A stretch of 64,000 nt of DNA from Roseivirga sp. 4D4 (GCF_001747095.1 NZ_MDGP01000001.1:2773001-2837000), one strand, 5' to 3'; shown: positions 52,568-62,900, counted from the first letter of the stretch. Notes: generated from the sequence alone by a model not told the origin. Program-made: numbers and translations.

Positions 52568-52656
52568 TTAGATCAAGCGCGTCTGTCTTCTATCGTCATT
52601 TCGATCCCGAGACTTCGGGAGAAGGAATCCCCTTATTTTGAATACAAATTATCTCT

Positions 52657-52682
52657 GTCTGATCGCTCTAAGCGATCGGACG
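52657..52682. repeat. CGTC[T/C]GA..TCGGACG hairpin, copy 1
   Basis: GTCTGATCGCT pairs with AGCGATCGGAC (one G-U). The same hairpin, with compensating changes in the stem (GATCGC/GCGATC against GACCGC/GCGGTC), recurs at 52889 and 55861, which shows that the stem pairing has been kept. Confidence 0.7.
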
Positions 52683-52888
52683 GCTCACTAACCGCCCTCT
52701 TTTCTATACTGAGCTTGCCGAAGTATCTTCATCAACATACGCACCTGGTTCGCAATGTAGTGCGGACCCATTTTAACAGTTAGAACACTACTGACTTTCT
52801 GGGTGGTTAAAATTTATCTACCGATGAATAGGGGCGAAATGACGTGATAATACTGAATAATAATACTCCCTCGAATAGAAATTATCTT

Positions 52889-52915
52889 CGTCTGACCGCT
52901 CGAAGCGGTCGGACG
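52889..52915. repeat. CGTCTGACCGCT hairpin, copy 2
   Basis: CGTCTGACCGCT and AGCGGTCGGACG form a 12-bp stem (one T-G pair) with a three-base loop. Confidence 0.7.
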
Positions 52916-52976
52916 GATCAATTTGATGGCCATTCTTCCACTAGACCCTGAAACACGTTCAGGGTGACGCGAGTGG

Positions 52977-54002
52977 CTAGGGGTGCTTCTTTTCAGACTT
53001 CAACGCCTTTATCTCAGCCGATTGCTTTTTGACAGTCTTTTCCAGTTCAATCATATACAAAGTCAACTCCTCAACCTTCTCCAATAATTTTAACTGCATA
53101 TCTCCTACATCCTGACCGTTGGTCTCGACTTCCTTGGCACTGGGAATGTTGGGTAGGTGTGAGTTCTTTTTGATAAAAAGCTCCACTTCCGACAGGCTTC
53201 TTAACTCATAAGAGGGATTGAATACATAATCGGGAACGGAACCTGGCGTAGCGGTAACTTTTACTTTTTTGGATTCGATATCATCCTCCACTATCACCTT
53301 TTGAGTAAAACGACTAGTTCCATTGACATCCAGCTTAAAAGCAGGATCATTCGTGCCAATTCCAACCTGATTGTTATTGTCAACCAAAATGGACGCTCCC
53401 ACCAAATTACCATCCCCAGAGACCAGTGCATTTGACAAATTATTCCCAATAAAGGCATCATCAATTAGATATGTGGCAATCGTGGCATATTCAGCCTGAT
53501 GATCTTCAGATTGCATTACTTCATAAGCTATGTGATTAGGTTCAAGATTAGAGGTTGTCGAAGTTCCTGAACCTCTAAAAATTGCCGCGTAGGGCCGTCT
53601 GGAACCGGCATCCAATCCACCTCCAAGCTTAAAAAGACCCAATCTTCTCGCTGCATTTTTCAAATTCTCAGTGACATTGTTTTCCCAAGCATCATAAGAA
53701 GCGATCATTCCTATTTGACCCCTGGTTAACTTGTTAAGGGCTTCGGCCAGATTGTTAGCGTCAGTCGAACTACCGTATGTATCGTATTTAACAGTTGAAA
53801 TATGGGCGTGTGTTGAAGCATTTAGAACTGTTAGCGTTAGACCTCTACCACCAACGGCATAATTTGTCCCTCCTACCTTTACTACACGTGATTGGCTGTA
53901 ATTATAACCTGTGCCTCTAACGTATACGGAAGAGGTGACCTGTGCCATAGATTCAAAAACCGAGAATAGAAGGATTACTGAAAGAAATACTGATCTAATC
54001 AT
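52977..54002 (-). CDS. Secreted ILEI/FAM3-like domain protein with tail-fibre-like C-terminus
   Basis: 341 residues with a signal peptide (to about 20, SMAQ). Residues about 45-130 ([71 protein letters not shown]) follow the ILEI/FAM3 pattern known from animal interleukin-like proteins and some bacteria. Residues about 215-341 ([43 protein letters not shown], then a coiled coil) are the tail-fibre/S74-like stalk ending found in many Bacteroidota surface proteins, without a clear peptidase dyad. It is the last of the minus-strand genes before the repeats at 52.6 kb. Confidence 0.72.
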   Translation of the reverse strand: MIRSVFLSVILLFSVFESMAQVTSSVYVRGTGYNYSQSRVVKVGGTNYAVGGRGLTLTVLNASTHAHISTVKYDTYGSSTDANNLAEALNKLTRGQIGMIASYDAWENNVTENLKNAARRLGLFKLGGGLDAGSRRPYAAIFRGSGTSTTSNLEPNHIAYEVMQSEDHQAEYATIATYLIDDAFIGNNLSNALVSGDGNLVGASILVDNNNQVGIGTNDPAFKLDVNGTSRFTQKVIVEDDIESKKVKVTATPGSVPDYVFNPSYELRSLSEVELFIKKNSHLPNIPSAKEVETNGQDVGDMQLKLLEKVEELTLYMIELEKTVKKQSAEIKALKSEKKHP

Positions 54003-54027
54003 GTGTTATTTATTTAGTTTAAAGAGA

Positions 54028-54049
54028 GGTTCCTGCATATCCAGGAGCC
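54028..54049 (-). terminator. Short hairpin after the coiled-coil/barrel gene
   Basis: GGTTCCTG and CAGGAGCC pair (one mismatch) over CATATC; on the minus strand it is followed by a TCTCTTT stretch. This is weak evidence of a terminator between the two genes. Confidence 0.35.
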
Positions 54050-54058
54050 AATTGATTC

Positions 54059-55354
54059 CTACTTATCCTTTTTCAAGTCAAAGCCTAATCGCATGACCCA
54101 GGCCTGATCATTCGGGCTTTGGGTAGCATCGAAGAAGAGGTCGTAGAATAGGCCGAAGTTCATTTGAATCTTCTTGGCGATCGTGAACTTCTTGCCAATG
54201 CCCAACAAAGCGGTTTTCACCCATTGTTCTCCCAACTGATTATCATTGAGATCTTCCGTCCGCAGCTTGGTGACTTCGTAGTTGGCTTGTAGGTAAAAGG
54301 ATTTGTAAAGAGTATGTCGATAAAAGGCTCGGAAGCCAGTGGCTTGGTCCCGGGTTCTAACCACTTTGGCTTTCTCCAGAAAAACCCTGGTACCGCCTGA
54401 TACCCCAATGGCTGATTTGAGTCCCAAAGGATAGGTCAAACTCAAAGACAAATCGGCAGAGACGGGTTCTTGGCGATTGACTTGAAGATTGCCTCCAAGA
54501 ATGATCCTCTGCAAAAAGGGTTTGTCTTTATGTGGGTTGTATCGTTTAGGTGCATCTTCCAGACTTTCAAGGCTTGGAAACTTTTGTTTGGCCTCGGTGA
54601 TCTTCGTCTGGGCCTGGTCAAATTTCTCTTGCAAGGTGGTCTCGCCAATCTTCTTGAACTCTTCGGCTTTGGCTTCTAGTTTTTCTTTGACAAAGTCATT
54701 GGTTTGGAATTGACCCATATCATCGCGATAGCCTTCTGGTAAGGGTTTGTAGGCTTTCATCTTTTCGGCCTGTTCTTTCAGTAATTGGGCCTGGGGCAGG
54801 TTGGTCACTTCTTCTAAAAGTTTGTCTTCCCACCCATCGAACTGAGATTTATATTCTTCAAAAGAACCCTTCAGGTCAACCACCTGCTTGTTCAGTTTCT
54901 TGATTTCAGAAACATCCAGCATCTCTACCAATTGATCTTTGTCCTTTAAAAGTCCCTGCATTTGCTTGAGTTCCTCAAGTTTTTCCACACTTTCTCGGAT
55001 CTTATCGGCCACGGGAAGTTTCTCCGGGGTTTCTTTCAGGTCAGCCAGCAGGTCTTGCTTAAGGGTTTGAAGGTAATTGGTTACGCTGTCTTTTGCTTCT
55101 CCTTGAATGGCTTCCTTTTTAGCGGCCATTGCGCTGACCAGCGAATCTACCTTGTCTACCGGCAAATCGGGGTAGAGTTCACTGACACTTTTCCGCAAGC
55201 GCTTTGAGAGTTTGTCTATTTCTTTCTGAACCTTTTTATTGGCCTTTTCCAGTGATTGTGTGCTGATTTCCAGCGATTCGTCCTGTAATGACTCTTGTGC
55301 AAAGGCGGGTGAAGTAAGTAAGCAGCAAATGAAAAAAATCAGGAGGTTTCGCAT
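54059..55354 (-). CDS. Coiled-coil protein with C-terminal outer-membrane barrel-like domain
   Basis: 431 residues with a signal peptide (to about 19, AFAQ). Residues 25-280 are long amphipathic helices full of Lys, Glu and Leu heptads (KKVQKEIDKLSKRLRK, VEKLEELKQMQGLLKDKDQL). Residues about 290-431 are beta strands (IILGGNLQVNRQEP, DLSLSLTYPLGL, FYLQANYEVTKLR) finishing with VMRLGFDL. A periplasmic coiled coil attached to a barrel of about eight strands would bridge to the outer membrane. It lies in the RHS locus, separated from the TPR gene by the repeat region. Confidence 0.7.
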   Translation of the reverse strand: MRNLLIFFICCLLTSPAFAQESLQDESLEISTQSLEKANKKVQKEIDKLSKRLRKSVSELYPDLPVDKVDSLVSAMAAKKEAIQGEAKDSVTNYLQTLKQDLLADLKETPEKLPVADKIRESVEKLEELKQMQGLLKDKDQLVEMLDVSEIKKLNKQVVDLKGSFEEYKSQFDGWEDKLLEEVTNLPQAQLLKEQAEKMKAYKPLPEGYRDDMGQFQTNDFVKEKLEAKAEEFKKIGETTLQEKFDQAQTKITEAKQKFPSLESLEDAPKRYNPHKDKPFLQRIILGGNLQVNRQEPVSADLSLSLTYPLGLKSAIGVSGGTRVFLEKAKVVRTRDQATGFRAFYRHTLYKSFYLQANYEVTKLRTEDLNDNQLGEQWVKTALLGIGKKFTIAKKIQMNFGLFYDLFFDATQSPNDQAWVMRLGFDLKKDK

Positions 55355-55566
55355 TAATTAAATATGGCAGAAAAAGACAGATTTATCAAAGATTATTTAC
55401 AAAAATATATGAATGGTAAAACCATAACGTATCGTCATTCTGGGGTTAGGCCTGAACCTCCTAATCACTAACGTCATTCCGATCCCGATTCATCGGGAGA
55501 AGGAATCTGCCCATTGCCTGACGTGATAATTAGATTTCACCCTGTACCTCTCGACAGGTAGACCCT

Positions 55567-55706
55567 AACTGGTTCGCACTTGCAGTGCGGACCTATTTTA
55601 GGATATACAATTATTACACTTCAAGTGTAACATAAGACCAGTACTCACCACAGGCCTGCCTGTCGGCAGACAGGTGAGCACTAGGCTGTATGTGAGGACC
55701 AGGGGG
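55567..55706. repeat. Direct repeat A (140 bp), copy 1
   Basis: It begins AACTGGTTCGCACTT and ends GTGAGGACCAGGGGG. It matches 56025-56144 almost base for base, apart from a 20-base inverted repeat CCTGCCTGTCGGCAGACAGG that is present only here, and a few changes in a TGCAGTGCG/TATAGTGCG hairpin arm. Confidence 0.85.
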
Positions 55707-55761
55707 CGTATCGTCATTCCGGATTCAGTCCGGAATCTCCTCATTGCTTTATGGGTTAACT

Positions 55762-55816
55762 AGATTTCTCCCTTTGTCTGCCGGCAGGCAGGAACTACAT
55801 CCAGTGCTGTTGTATC
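55762..55816. repeat. Direct repeat B, copy 1
   Basis: AGATTTCTC to GTTGTATC; the shared core is GGAACTACATCCAGTGCTGT. Its partner is at 55932-55985. Confidence 0.8.
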
Positions 55817-55860
55817 CTTCCCTGTCTGTTAGCAAGGAAGAACAATAAGATAAAACAGAT

Positions 55861-55889
55861 CCGTCTGACCGCTTGAAGCGGTCGGACGG
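55861..55889. repeat. CGTCTGACCGCTT hairpin, copy 3
   Basis: CCGTCTGACCGCTT and AAGCGGTCGGACGG form a 14-bp stem including one T-G pair; same family as 52657 and 52889. Confidence 0.7.
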
Positions 55890-55931
55890 CTTTCTCATTT
55901 TTAATGCAAAGTCTGACTTGCTGGGTGGTTA

Positions 55932-55985
55932 AGATTTCTCTCTACGCCTGCCAAAGACAGGAACTACATCCAGTGCTGTTGTATC
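55932..55985. repeat. Direct repeat B, copy 2
   Basis: Matches 55762-55816; differences are clustered in the Cys-rich-looking GCCTGCC/TCTGCCGGC hairpin part. Confidence 0.8.
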
Positions 55986-56024
55986 TACACTCTGCCGACA
56001 GGCAGGAGCTGTGTCCATTAGTCG

Positions 56025-56144
56025 AACTGGTTCGCACTTATAGTGCGGACCTATTTTAGGATATACAATTATTACACTTCAAGTGTAACATAAGACCAGT
56101 ACTCACTGCAAGCGAGCACTAGGCAGTATGTGAGGACCAGGGGG
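56025..56144. repeat. Direct repeat A (120 bp), copy 2
   Basis: See 55567-55706. Here the segment before GAGCACTAGGC is TGCAAGC in place of the longer palindrome, so this copy is 20 bases shorter. Confidence 0.85.
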
Positions 56145-56196
56145 AACTACACTTAGATTCGATTCTGAATTTAAATTATCATACCTGATAATTGAT

Positions 56197-56216
56197 CCTG
56201 CCTGTCGGCAGACAGG
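56197..56216. repeat. 20-base palindrome CCTGCCTGTCGGCAGACAGG
   Basis: Identical to 55655-55674. Related shorter forms are found at about 55777-55792 (TCTGCCGGCAGGCAGG), 55991-56007 (TCTGCCGACAGGCAGGA) and 24947-24960. Confidence 0.7.
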
Positions 56217-56434
56217 CGCACTTAGAATGAAAAAGGGCTTTTAAATACGTTATAATAACTCTTCTCAACAGCTTTGGCACCTATGTACCTACCAAAAACA
56301 AAAGAAGCTGATCCTAAATCAGCCTCTATTATCTCTATTCTAATCTTTTTAGCAAAACCAGATAATTGATCGTACTACCGCTTATTTATTATTTGGCTAA
56401 TGGTTTGTCTAAGCTGGTGAGATGATTAATTGGG

Positions 56435-56974
56435 CTACTCAACTTGACTTTCAATGGAGTCACAATTCTGCTTTATTCTTTCATATTTATCCAAAAAAGC
56501 AGAGTCGTACTCAACTAAATATCTCGCATCCTTCATAGCAAGGTCACAGTCTTTAAATTGCATAAAACAATAGGCACGCCACTCTCTCGCATTAATATGA
56601 TCTTTGTCATACTCATTTAAAACTCTTGAAAAAGTGAGTTGTGCCCTATTAAAATCACCCTGACCATACAGGATTTTTCCCATATTAAATAAGTACTCCT
56701 GAACATGATGAGATGCAGTATCAGCTAGATTTTTAAGAAAGTCAATTGCAACTGACTCTTGATCAATCAATAAAAGTGAGTCTATTTTCCGAACATTAAC
56801 ATAGTACTCAGCCAGTTGTTCTCCTGACTTACTTTGAATTGGTTGTTCTCTCAGCTTCTCAAATTCCTCTAAGATGTTAATAGGTCTTGTTTGCCTAAAA
56901 TAAATGAAAGCCATTATCAGACCACAAGCCCCACCGACTAAAATGATTTTGAACACCTTCTTATCCAAGTTCAT
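56435..56974 (-). CDS. TPR-type membrane-anchored protein paired with the RHS gene
   Basis: 179 residues. A basic start and one hydrophobic helix (about 7-25) anchor the protein; TPR-like helix pairs follow (VQEYLFNMGKILYGQGDFNRAQLTFSRV, AREWRAYCFMQFKDCDLAMK). Its ATG overlaps the RHS stop codon (TGATG), so it is translated after it. This position, right after a variable RHS C-terminus, is where immunity or accessory proteins of polymorphic toxins are found. TPR immunity proteins are rare, so immunity is only a hypothesis. Confidence 0.75.
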   Translation of the reverse strand: MNLDKKVFKIILVGGACGLIMAFIYFRQTRPINILEEFEKLREQPIQSKSGEQLAEYYVNVRKIDSLLLIDQESVAIDFLKNLADTASHHVQEYLFNMGKILYGQGDFNRAQLTFSRVLNEYDKDHINAREWRAYCFMQFKDCDLAMKDARYLVEYDSAFLDKYERIKQNCDSIESQVE

Positions 56975-59900
56975 CAGTTATCATTTTTATCATCATCTTT
57001 CACAGAATTCCATACTTTCTCACCATTCTTACGCACTATTTCATCACCACCATCGTCTCCTCTTAATACATAATTAGCGATTTTATATAAATAATACTCA
57101 ACTATGATAGCCCTTGCATTATCAGGTAAATTATTAACATCCTTACCAAAATCTATCTTTCCTGCTTCAAACGCACTTTGCACATCTGAAATAGCCCTGA
57201 GAGCAAAGTCAGTATCTCCTCTTATACCAGCCAGATCAGTGGCATAGTTATTCCTCTCAACTTCTGAGTAAGCCATCGCAGCAGCTTGCAAAAGGCCAAG
57301 ACCTCTAAAAACATTACGACCACCTCTGGAAGCCCCGGGGTTTAAACTTATTCCTCTTGGCTTATATCTTTGATCAGGAACACCTTGTTTGTTCTTTTCA
57401 ACACCAATCCTTAAAGTAAAATTATTCTCAACTGGCTTCATAGCACCCTCCATGTTGAGATTTACTTCTGGCCTCCTACTCGTGCCTGATGGAACTGGAG
57501 TAATAGCACTTTCAAAGCTTCTGACTCTATTATCTGCACCTATGGAATTACTTCCCCAATTTCTGCTATCTTGATTTACCGAAGCAATAATTCTTTGAGT
57601 AGTATTTGTCAGGTTACTATAATCAATACTCACTGCTTGATTAGTAATAAAAACATGTGCGCTTTTTGAACTTAGGTACTCCAAACCTTCTAGGTCTAGA
57701 CCATCAACTACTCGGTTTTCTGCAAATGCATATGGAGAATTATAGACATAGCTCTCTGCCAATGGATCAACGGAAATGAACCTTCCTAAACTTGGGTCAC
57801 TCCTTCGATACTTGAATTCATACCAACCTAAATCAAAACTAGTCTCCTTTTCCTGTCCTTGGAAAGTATTAAAAGTATTCGGCTTACTTAAAGGCGCAGT
57901 ACTAGAGAGTGCATTAATATTCATCCCAAAAGGATAGTAATGATCTTCTTGCATGATTTTACCCTTGGTATGGGTGATCCTTAGGTCATCGAAAAACACG
58001 TCAAAACTTGTATTGCTCTCGTTAGAGACATACACATAAAGATAGCCTTTTTCACTGATGGTTTTGCTGCTGTTTACAGCCACATGTGTGTTACTTGTAC
58101 CACTTACCTGCGTAAAACCGGCATCTAAGTAGTTAAAGTCCTGATCAAAGAGGATGTAATTCAAGTAAGCCCTTGGGCTGGCTGAACTACCGTCACCTCC
58201 TACAAAGATGGCTGCACTATTGGTATTCACGGCACTTTGGATTACGGTACCATCCACCGTGGTTGGTGCGGCACCTGAGACCATAGAAATAATGCTTGCC
58301 AATACATTGGTGTTTGAAATGGCACCATTGTCTGAGTAGGTACCGGTATGGTAAGCAAAAGCTTCCATGGCTACACTATCGCCTGGCATAACCTGCATTA
58401 ATTTGCCTGGCCCTACCTGTCTATTGGTATCATTACCTCTAAGACGTACCACCTGATCTTCATTGGTAGTATTGTCTTGGGTATAGTTGGCCGTTGCATT
58501 GGTTTCGCGCAGCGTCACATTTAAGAAAGTACTTTCCTCAAATACAGAATGTGCAGTTTCCATGGTAGCCAGATAAACGACCTCCTCATGCTCTGTGGTA
58601 AAGGTGACACGACTATTACCCAAATGGTCTTTGAGGTAATAATCATAGATATAACCTCCACCATCTTTAGGTCTTAGTCTACCTTCGGCATGTGCGATCT
58701 GCTGCAATTCATCATCTTCATAGATAAAGCCACCACTGTAGTCGGTCACCTTTATGGTGCCATTGTCATTGGTGCTCTTCGCCAACTTAATACCTGCTGC
58801 ATCATAGGTATAGGTGATGCTACGACCTCCCGTAAAGGTTACTGTCTCCGGTAGGTTCAAATGATTATAGCTGATATCGGTGATGTCCTTATTGGCATCA
58901 CTGATCATATTGCCATTGTCATCATAGGCATAGTCATTACCGGAGGTATTACCATCTTTGAAACCATCTGTTGAATTACCACTATCCGTAACGGCTTGCA
59001 ACTGGTTGCCCACATAGCTATAGCTCAAGTGATCCATCGCTAGTGTCGTATTGGTAGCATATCTCCTGAGGCTCTCGATATTACCATTCAGGTCATAGGT
59101 CAAATTATTGACATCGAAAGTTGTTTTATCAGACCAGCTGCTTTCCTTTTCATGATAATCTGCACCGGTCAATCGGTTTAGGTTATCATAACTGTAGGCA
59201 TAGCCACTTTGCAACTGTCCTCCACTGGCGATATTGCTCCACTTTGCTGCACTGATATTGCCATTAAACATTGCCGTGCTAGTAATACCCGATAGGGTAT
59301 TGTTATAAGCGAGTTCCATCCCGAAATAATCGTTCTCATTGTCGGAAAGGTCCGCATCATTGATACGTTCTAACCAGCCTCTGATATTGTATCGGTAGTC
59401 TACGGATTGCTCGAAGTTCAAGCCCCCATCAGTTGAGTGAAGCTTTTTGTCGATCAATTCACCCAAGGCGTTGTACTCATTTTTCACCATGGTAATGGCT
59501 GGATCGCTGTCCACTTTATGTGTGGCTTCCAACAATCTACTGGCATGGTCATAAGTGAAGGTTTCAGCGATTACTACATCGGCCGAAACGGTACCATCAT
59601 CATGGGTAGTCTTCGTTTCCAACACGCGACCCACAAAGTCATACTTGCTTGTGCTGCGATCGGTACCTCCTAAGTGACTATCGGCAACGGTTTGTAATAC
59701 ACGATAGCGATCGTCATAGTAAACCTCACTTTTCAACCAGGTATTCGTACCATCCAATACTTTCGTTTTGCTACCCACTACCTGTCCTTTGACAGCGGTA
59801 TTGTTTGTTCCGTTACCCAATTCTGGTGTATAGCTAAAGGTGAAGTCTGACGGCAGGTCATTATAGTCGTCATAATAAGTAGCCGTGAGATAATCATTGA

Positions 59901-62900
59901 CATTGGTTGTACTTGGGAAAGCATTGTTGGTATACCCGAGTACACTTGATCCTATCTCTTCGTATAGGTTGCTATAACCATCAACCACTGCTTGCATGGC
60001 CGCTTGGCTAGAAGCAGGATTGATATAAAAACCTGTTAATACCGGTCGGCTGAATACATCATACTTAGTAAAGGTCCATTGGTTATTGAGTCTTTGCTCT
60101 GCGTCTTGCGTAGCCACTAGTCTGTCTAACTTGTCATAGACCATATAGACCCAGCCACTGCCCGGCACACGTTTCTCGCTCATGCGGTTACGATCGTCAT
60201 ACTTGTACTGGAACGCCCATTGGCTAAGGAAATCTCCACCCATAGTGAATGGAACAATCTCGGCTCCAGGATCAAGCGTAACTCCGGGATCTACTGTCAC
60301 CGATGCGCCATCGGCATACATATATGAGCCTCCAGTATAGTTGGAAGTGGTGACGGTATAGTCCGTTCCAACCAAGGAATATCCTGAAGGAACAAGGTTA
60401 AGGCTATTAGCAGCTATATCCTTATTCGCTTCTGGAGGCAGTACCACGCGCAAGTTGCCATATTCATCATAGACATATTGGGTTTCTGCATATGGATTGT
60501 TGGTATCTCCGGTAGACACTCTTTTGACTATTACTTGACCCTTTTTGTCTGTATACTCTACTGTCTCGTTACCCTCTTCGTCTTGTGCCACCGAAATGGA
60601 CAACTCGCCAGCATCGTAATAACCACTAGGATTAATAGATGCCGGGCTATTGGCGACCATTTCGTAGAACCTTACGTCATTGGCTGGGTTGATCTCGTAA
60701 GCCATGCGCACTACCTTATCTGTACTGGACCCTTCAACGGGTTGCCATGCAGCACCAGGCGCACCTTGTTTTAGGGTCCGGCCCAATGGAGAGTTCTCGA
60801 GAATGGACTCTGCATATGGAGCTACATCCTGGGCTACACTCGATGTCCCCTGATAGAACTGATACTGCGGACTGACTGTATAACCAGAAATCGATGTACC
60901 GGTAGGGTTATGTTGGAATAAGCCTGCATTATCGGTCACCACAAATGGAAGATAGCTTTTGGTTTGTCTTCCGTATTTGTCGTAAGTCATGGACTGAACG
61001 ATGTTGGACTTATCCGGTGCGGCTTCATAGCCGACCACTTGTACGCCTCTACCGAGACCATCTGCATACTGAATGCTAATGCTTCGGTTGTTGCTGGTCA
61101 ATGTGTCTATCTCGCTTTGGCTATCAACCCCCGCAATAAGCACCGAAGTAGACATTACATAGTTTTCGTCTCCCGGATCGAATCCATTTGGAGCCGTTAC
61201 TGTAATCGGAGCTGTGGTATAACTTCCACTGACACCCGATTTGGTAATGGTCAGGGTATAGCTTCCTGTTGAGGTAGCTGTATACGTGCTTCCCGAACCT
61301 ACTGTAGTAGAGCCTTTCTTCCAGGTGTAGGTGGTATAAGTATCATCTGCCGATAGTAAGAGTTCGTCTCCAACATCGATAATGGTGCTTCCTACAACCT
61401 GTATATCTGCTTCTGCAGTAGTCACCGTATGTGTATCAGTGGTGCTATTACAGTTGCCTGATGCGGTCACAGATATGGTGGCATCTCCGATAAAGTCAGC
61501 ATCCCAGGTGACGATACCCGAACTATTGATGGTTCCTGCGCTGACCGGAATGATGGACCATGTATAGGTACTCGCATTGCTTGCCGAGGCATTAAAGTCT
61601 GTAGTATTGCTACCCGGCCAGCGTGCGCTGAGACCTCCCGTAATGGTGACATCACCCACAATTGGATGAACAACTACTGAAATATTATCTGTTGTGGTAT
61701 TACAGTTACCAGCACCTGAGGCTACAACCGTAATCGTAGCGGTGCCATGGAAGCTTGAGTCCCAAACCAGATCGCCATTGGCTGTATCGATAGTACCTGC
61801 GCTGGATGGCGATACTGACCAGGTATAATTACTTGCATTGACAGCAGTAGCATCAAAATTGGTAAAGCCTTCTCCTTGGCATCGATCGGCATTGTCTCCT
61901 GTAATGGTCACTGCCTCAATAGTCGGATTCACCGTAATGGTTGTACTGGCATTGGTAGTATTACAATTCCCCGGACCAGATGCGACTACCGAGATATTGG
62001 CCGTTCCCTGGAAGTTAGCATCCCAGTTGATTAGTCCTGTACTAGAATTGATAGTGGTACTACTGGATGGTGTGGTTGAAATCGTCCAACTATAATTGGT
62101 GGCGTTAGCAGCAGTAGCTCCAAGGTCTGTGGTACCTCCGCCTTCACACCTGTCAGCAGTATTTCCAGTAATAGAAACCGCTCCGATAGTCGGATTCACT
62201 GTCACCGTTACATTATCTGTAGTTGTATTACAGCTGCCTGTTCCTGAAGCTATCACAGTGATGGTTGCCTGGCCGTGGAATCCTGGGTTCCAAGTTACTG
62301 TTCCCGAAGAGTTGATACTTCCTGCTGCTGGCGTAATTGACCAGCTATAACTGGTGGCATTGGCTGCTGTTGCATTATAGTCAACTGGACTATCTCCCTG
62401 ACACTTGTCTGAAGTGTTGCCTGAGATAGATACCGCACCCACTAGTTGATTCACAGTTACTTTCACAATATTGCTGGAAAGTGATGTTCCACAAGTAGTT
62501 GCTATTCTTTTATACCAAGTATCCGCACTAAGCACACCTGGGGTATAGGTTAATCCTGTGCCTACATTAGTCCAGCTGTTATTACCATTAGGAGATGATT
62601 GCCATTGGTAGGTAATGGTATTACCACCAGTCGCACTGGCTGTATTGGTCAGGGTTGCTGGCAGCTGATCGGCACATACGGTTTGGGCTCCTCCGATGGT
62701 TCCCGCTACCAGTGGATCTAATACTGTGACTTTGACTGAAGAGGTATACTTTGTTTGTCCACAAGAGACCACCTCTCTCCTATACCATCTATCGGCCGTC
62801 ATACCTCCTGGCGGATTATAAGTACTGCTGTTAGCACCACTAATGTCTGTCCAGCTACTATTATTGGTTGAGATTTGCCATTGATAGGAGTAACCTCCCT

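Larger units (their letters stand above)
52568..52976. other. 409-base intergenic region with hairpin repeats, no gene
   Basis: No convincing reading frame. It holds short dispersed motifs: GATCCCGAGACTTCGGGAG (about 52610), a hairpin GTCTGATCGCT...AGCGATCGGAC (52657-52682), CTGAGCTTGCCGAAG (about 52709), GGTTCGCAATGTAGTGCGGACC (about 52749-52770, like the repeat at 55.6 kb), a hairpin at 52889-52915 and CCTGAAACACGTTCAGG (about 52947-52963). These are REP-like inverted sequences rather than genes; one may stop transcription of the phosphatase gene. Confidence 0.6.
55355..56434. other. 1080-base repeat-rich intergenic region, no gene
   Basis: No reading frame of note. The sequence is built of repeated pieces: a direct repeat of 140/120 bases (55567-55706, 56025-56144), a second direct repeat of about 55 bases (55762-55816, 55932-55985), the 20-base palindrome CCTGCCTGTCGGCAGACAGG (55655-55674, 56197-56216), hairpins ATTCCGGATTCAGTCCGGAAT (55716-55736) and the CGTCTGACC hairpin (55861-55889), and GATCCCGATTCATCGGGAG (about 55481). 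No transposase is present. It could hold the promoter of the coiled-coil gene, which starts at its left end. Confidence 0.7.

Noticed and set aside
55355..56434. A possible insertion sequence or transposase remnant
   Set aside because: No frame with transposase motifs, no terminal inverted repeats bounding the whole segment and no target-site duplication could be seen.
60478..61272. Two plus-strand frames of about 100 residues
   Set aside because: They lie wholly inside the RHS gene in antisense and show no start context or family motif.
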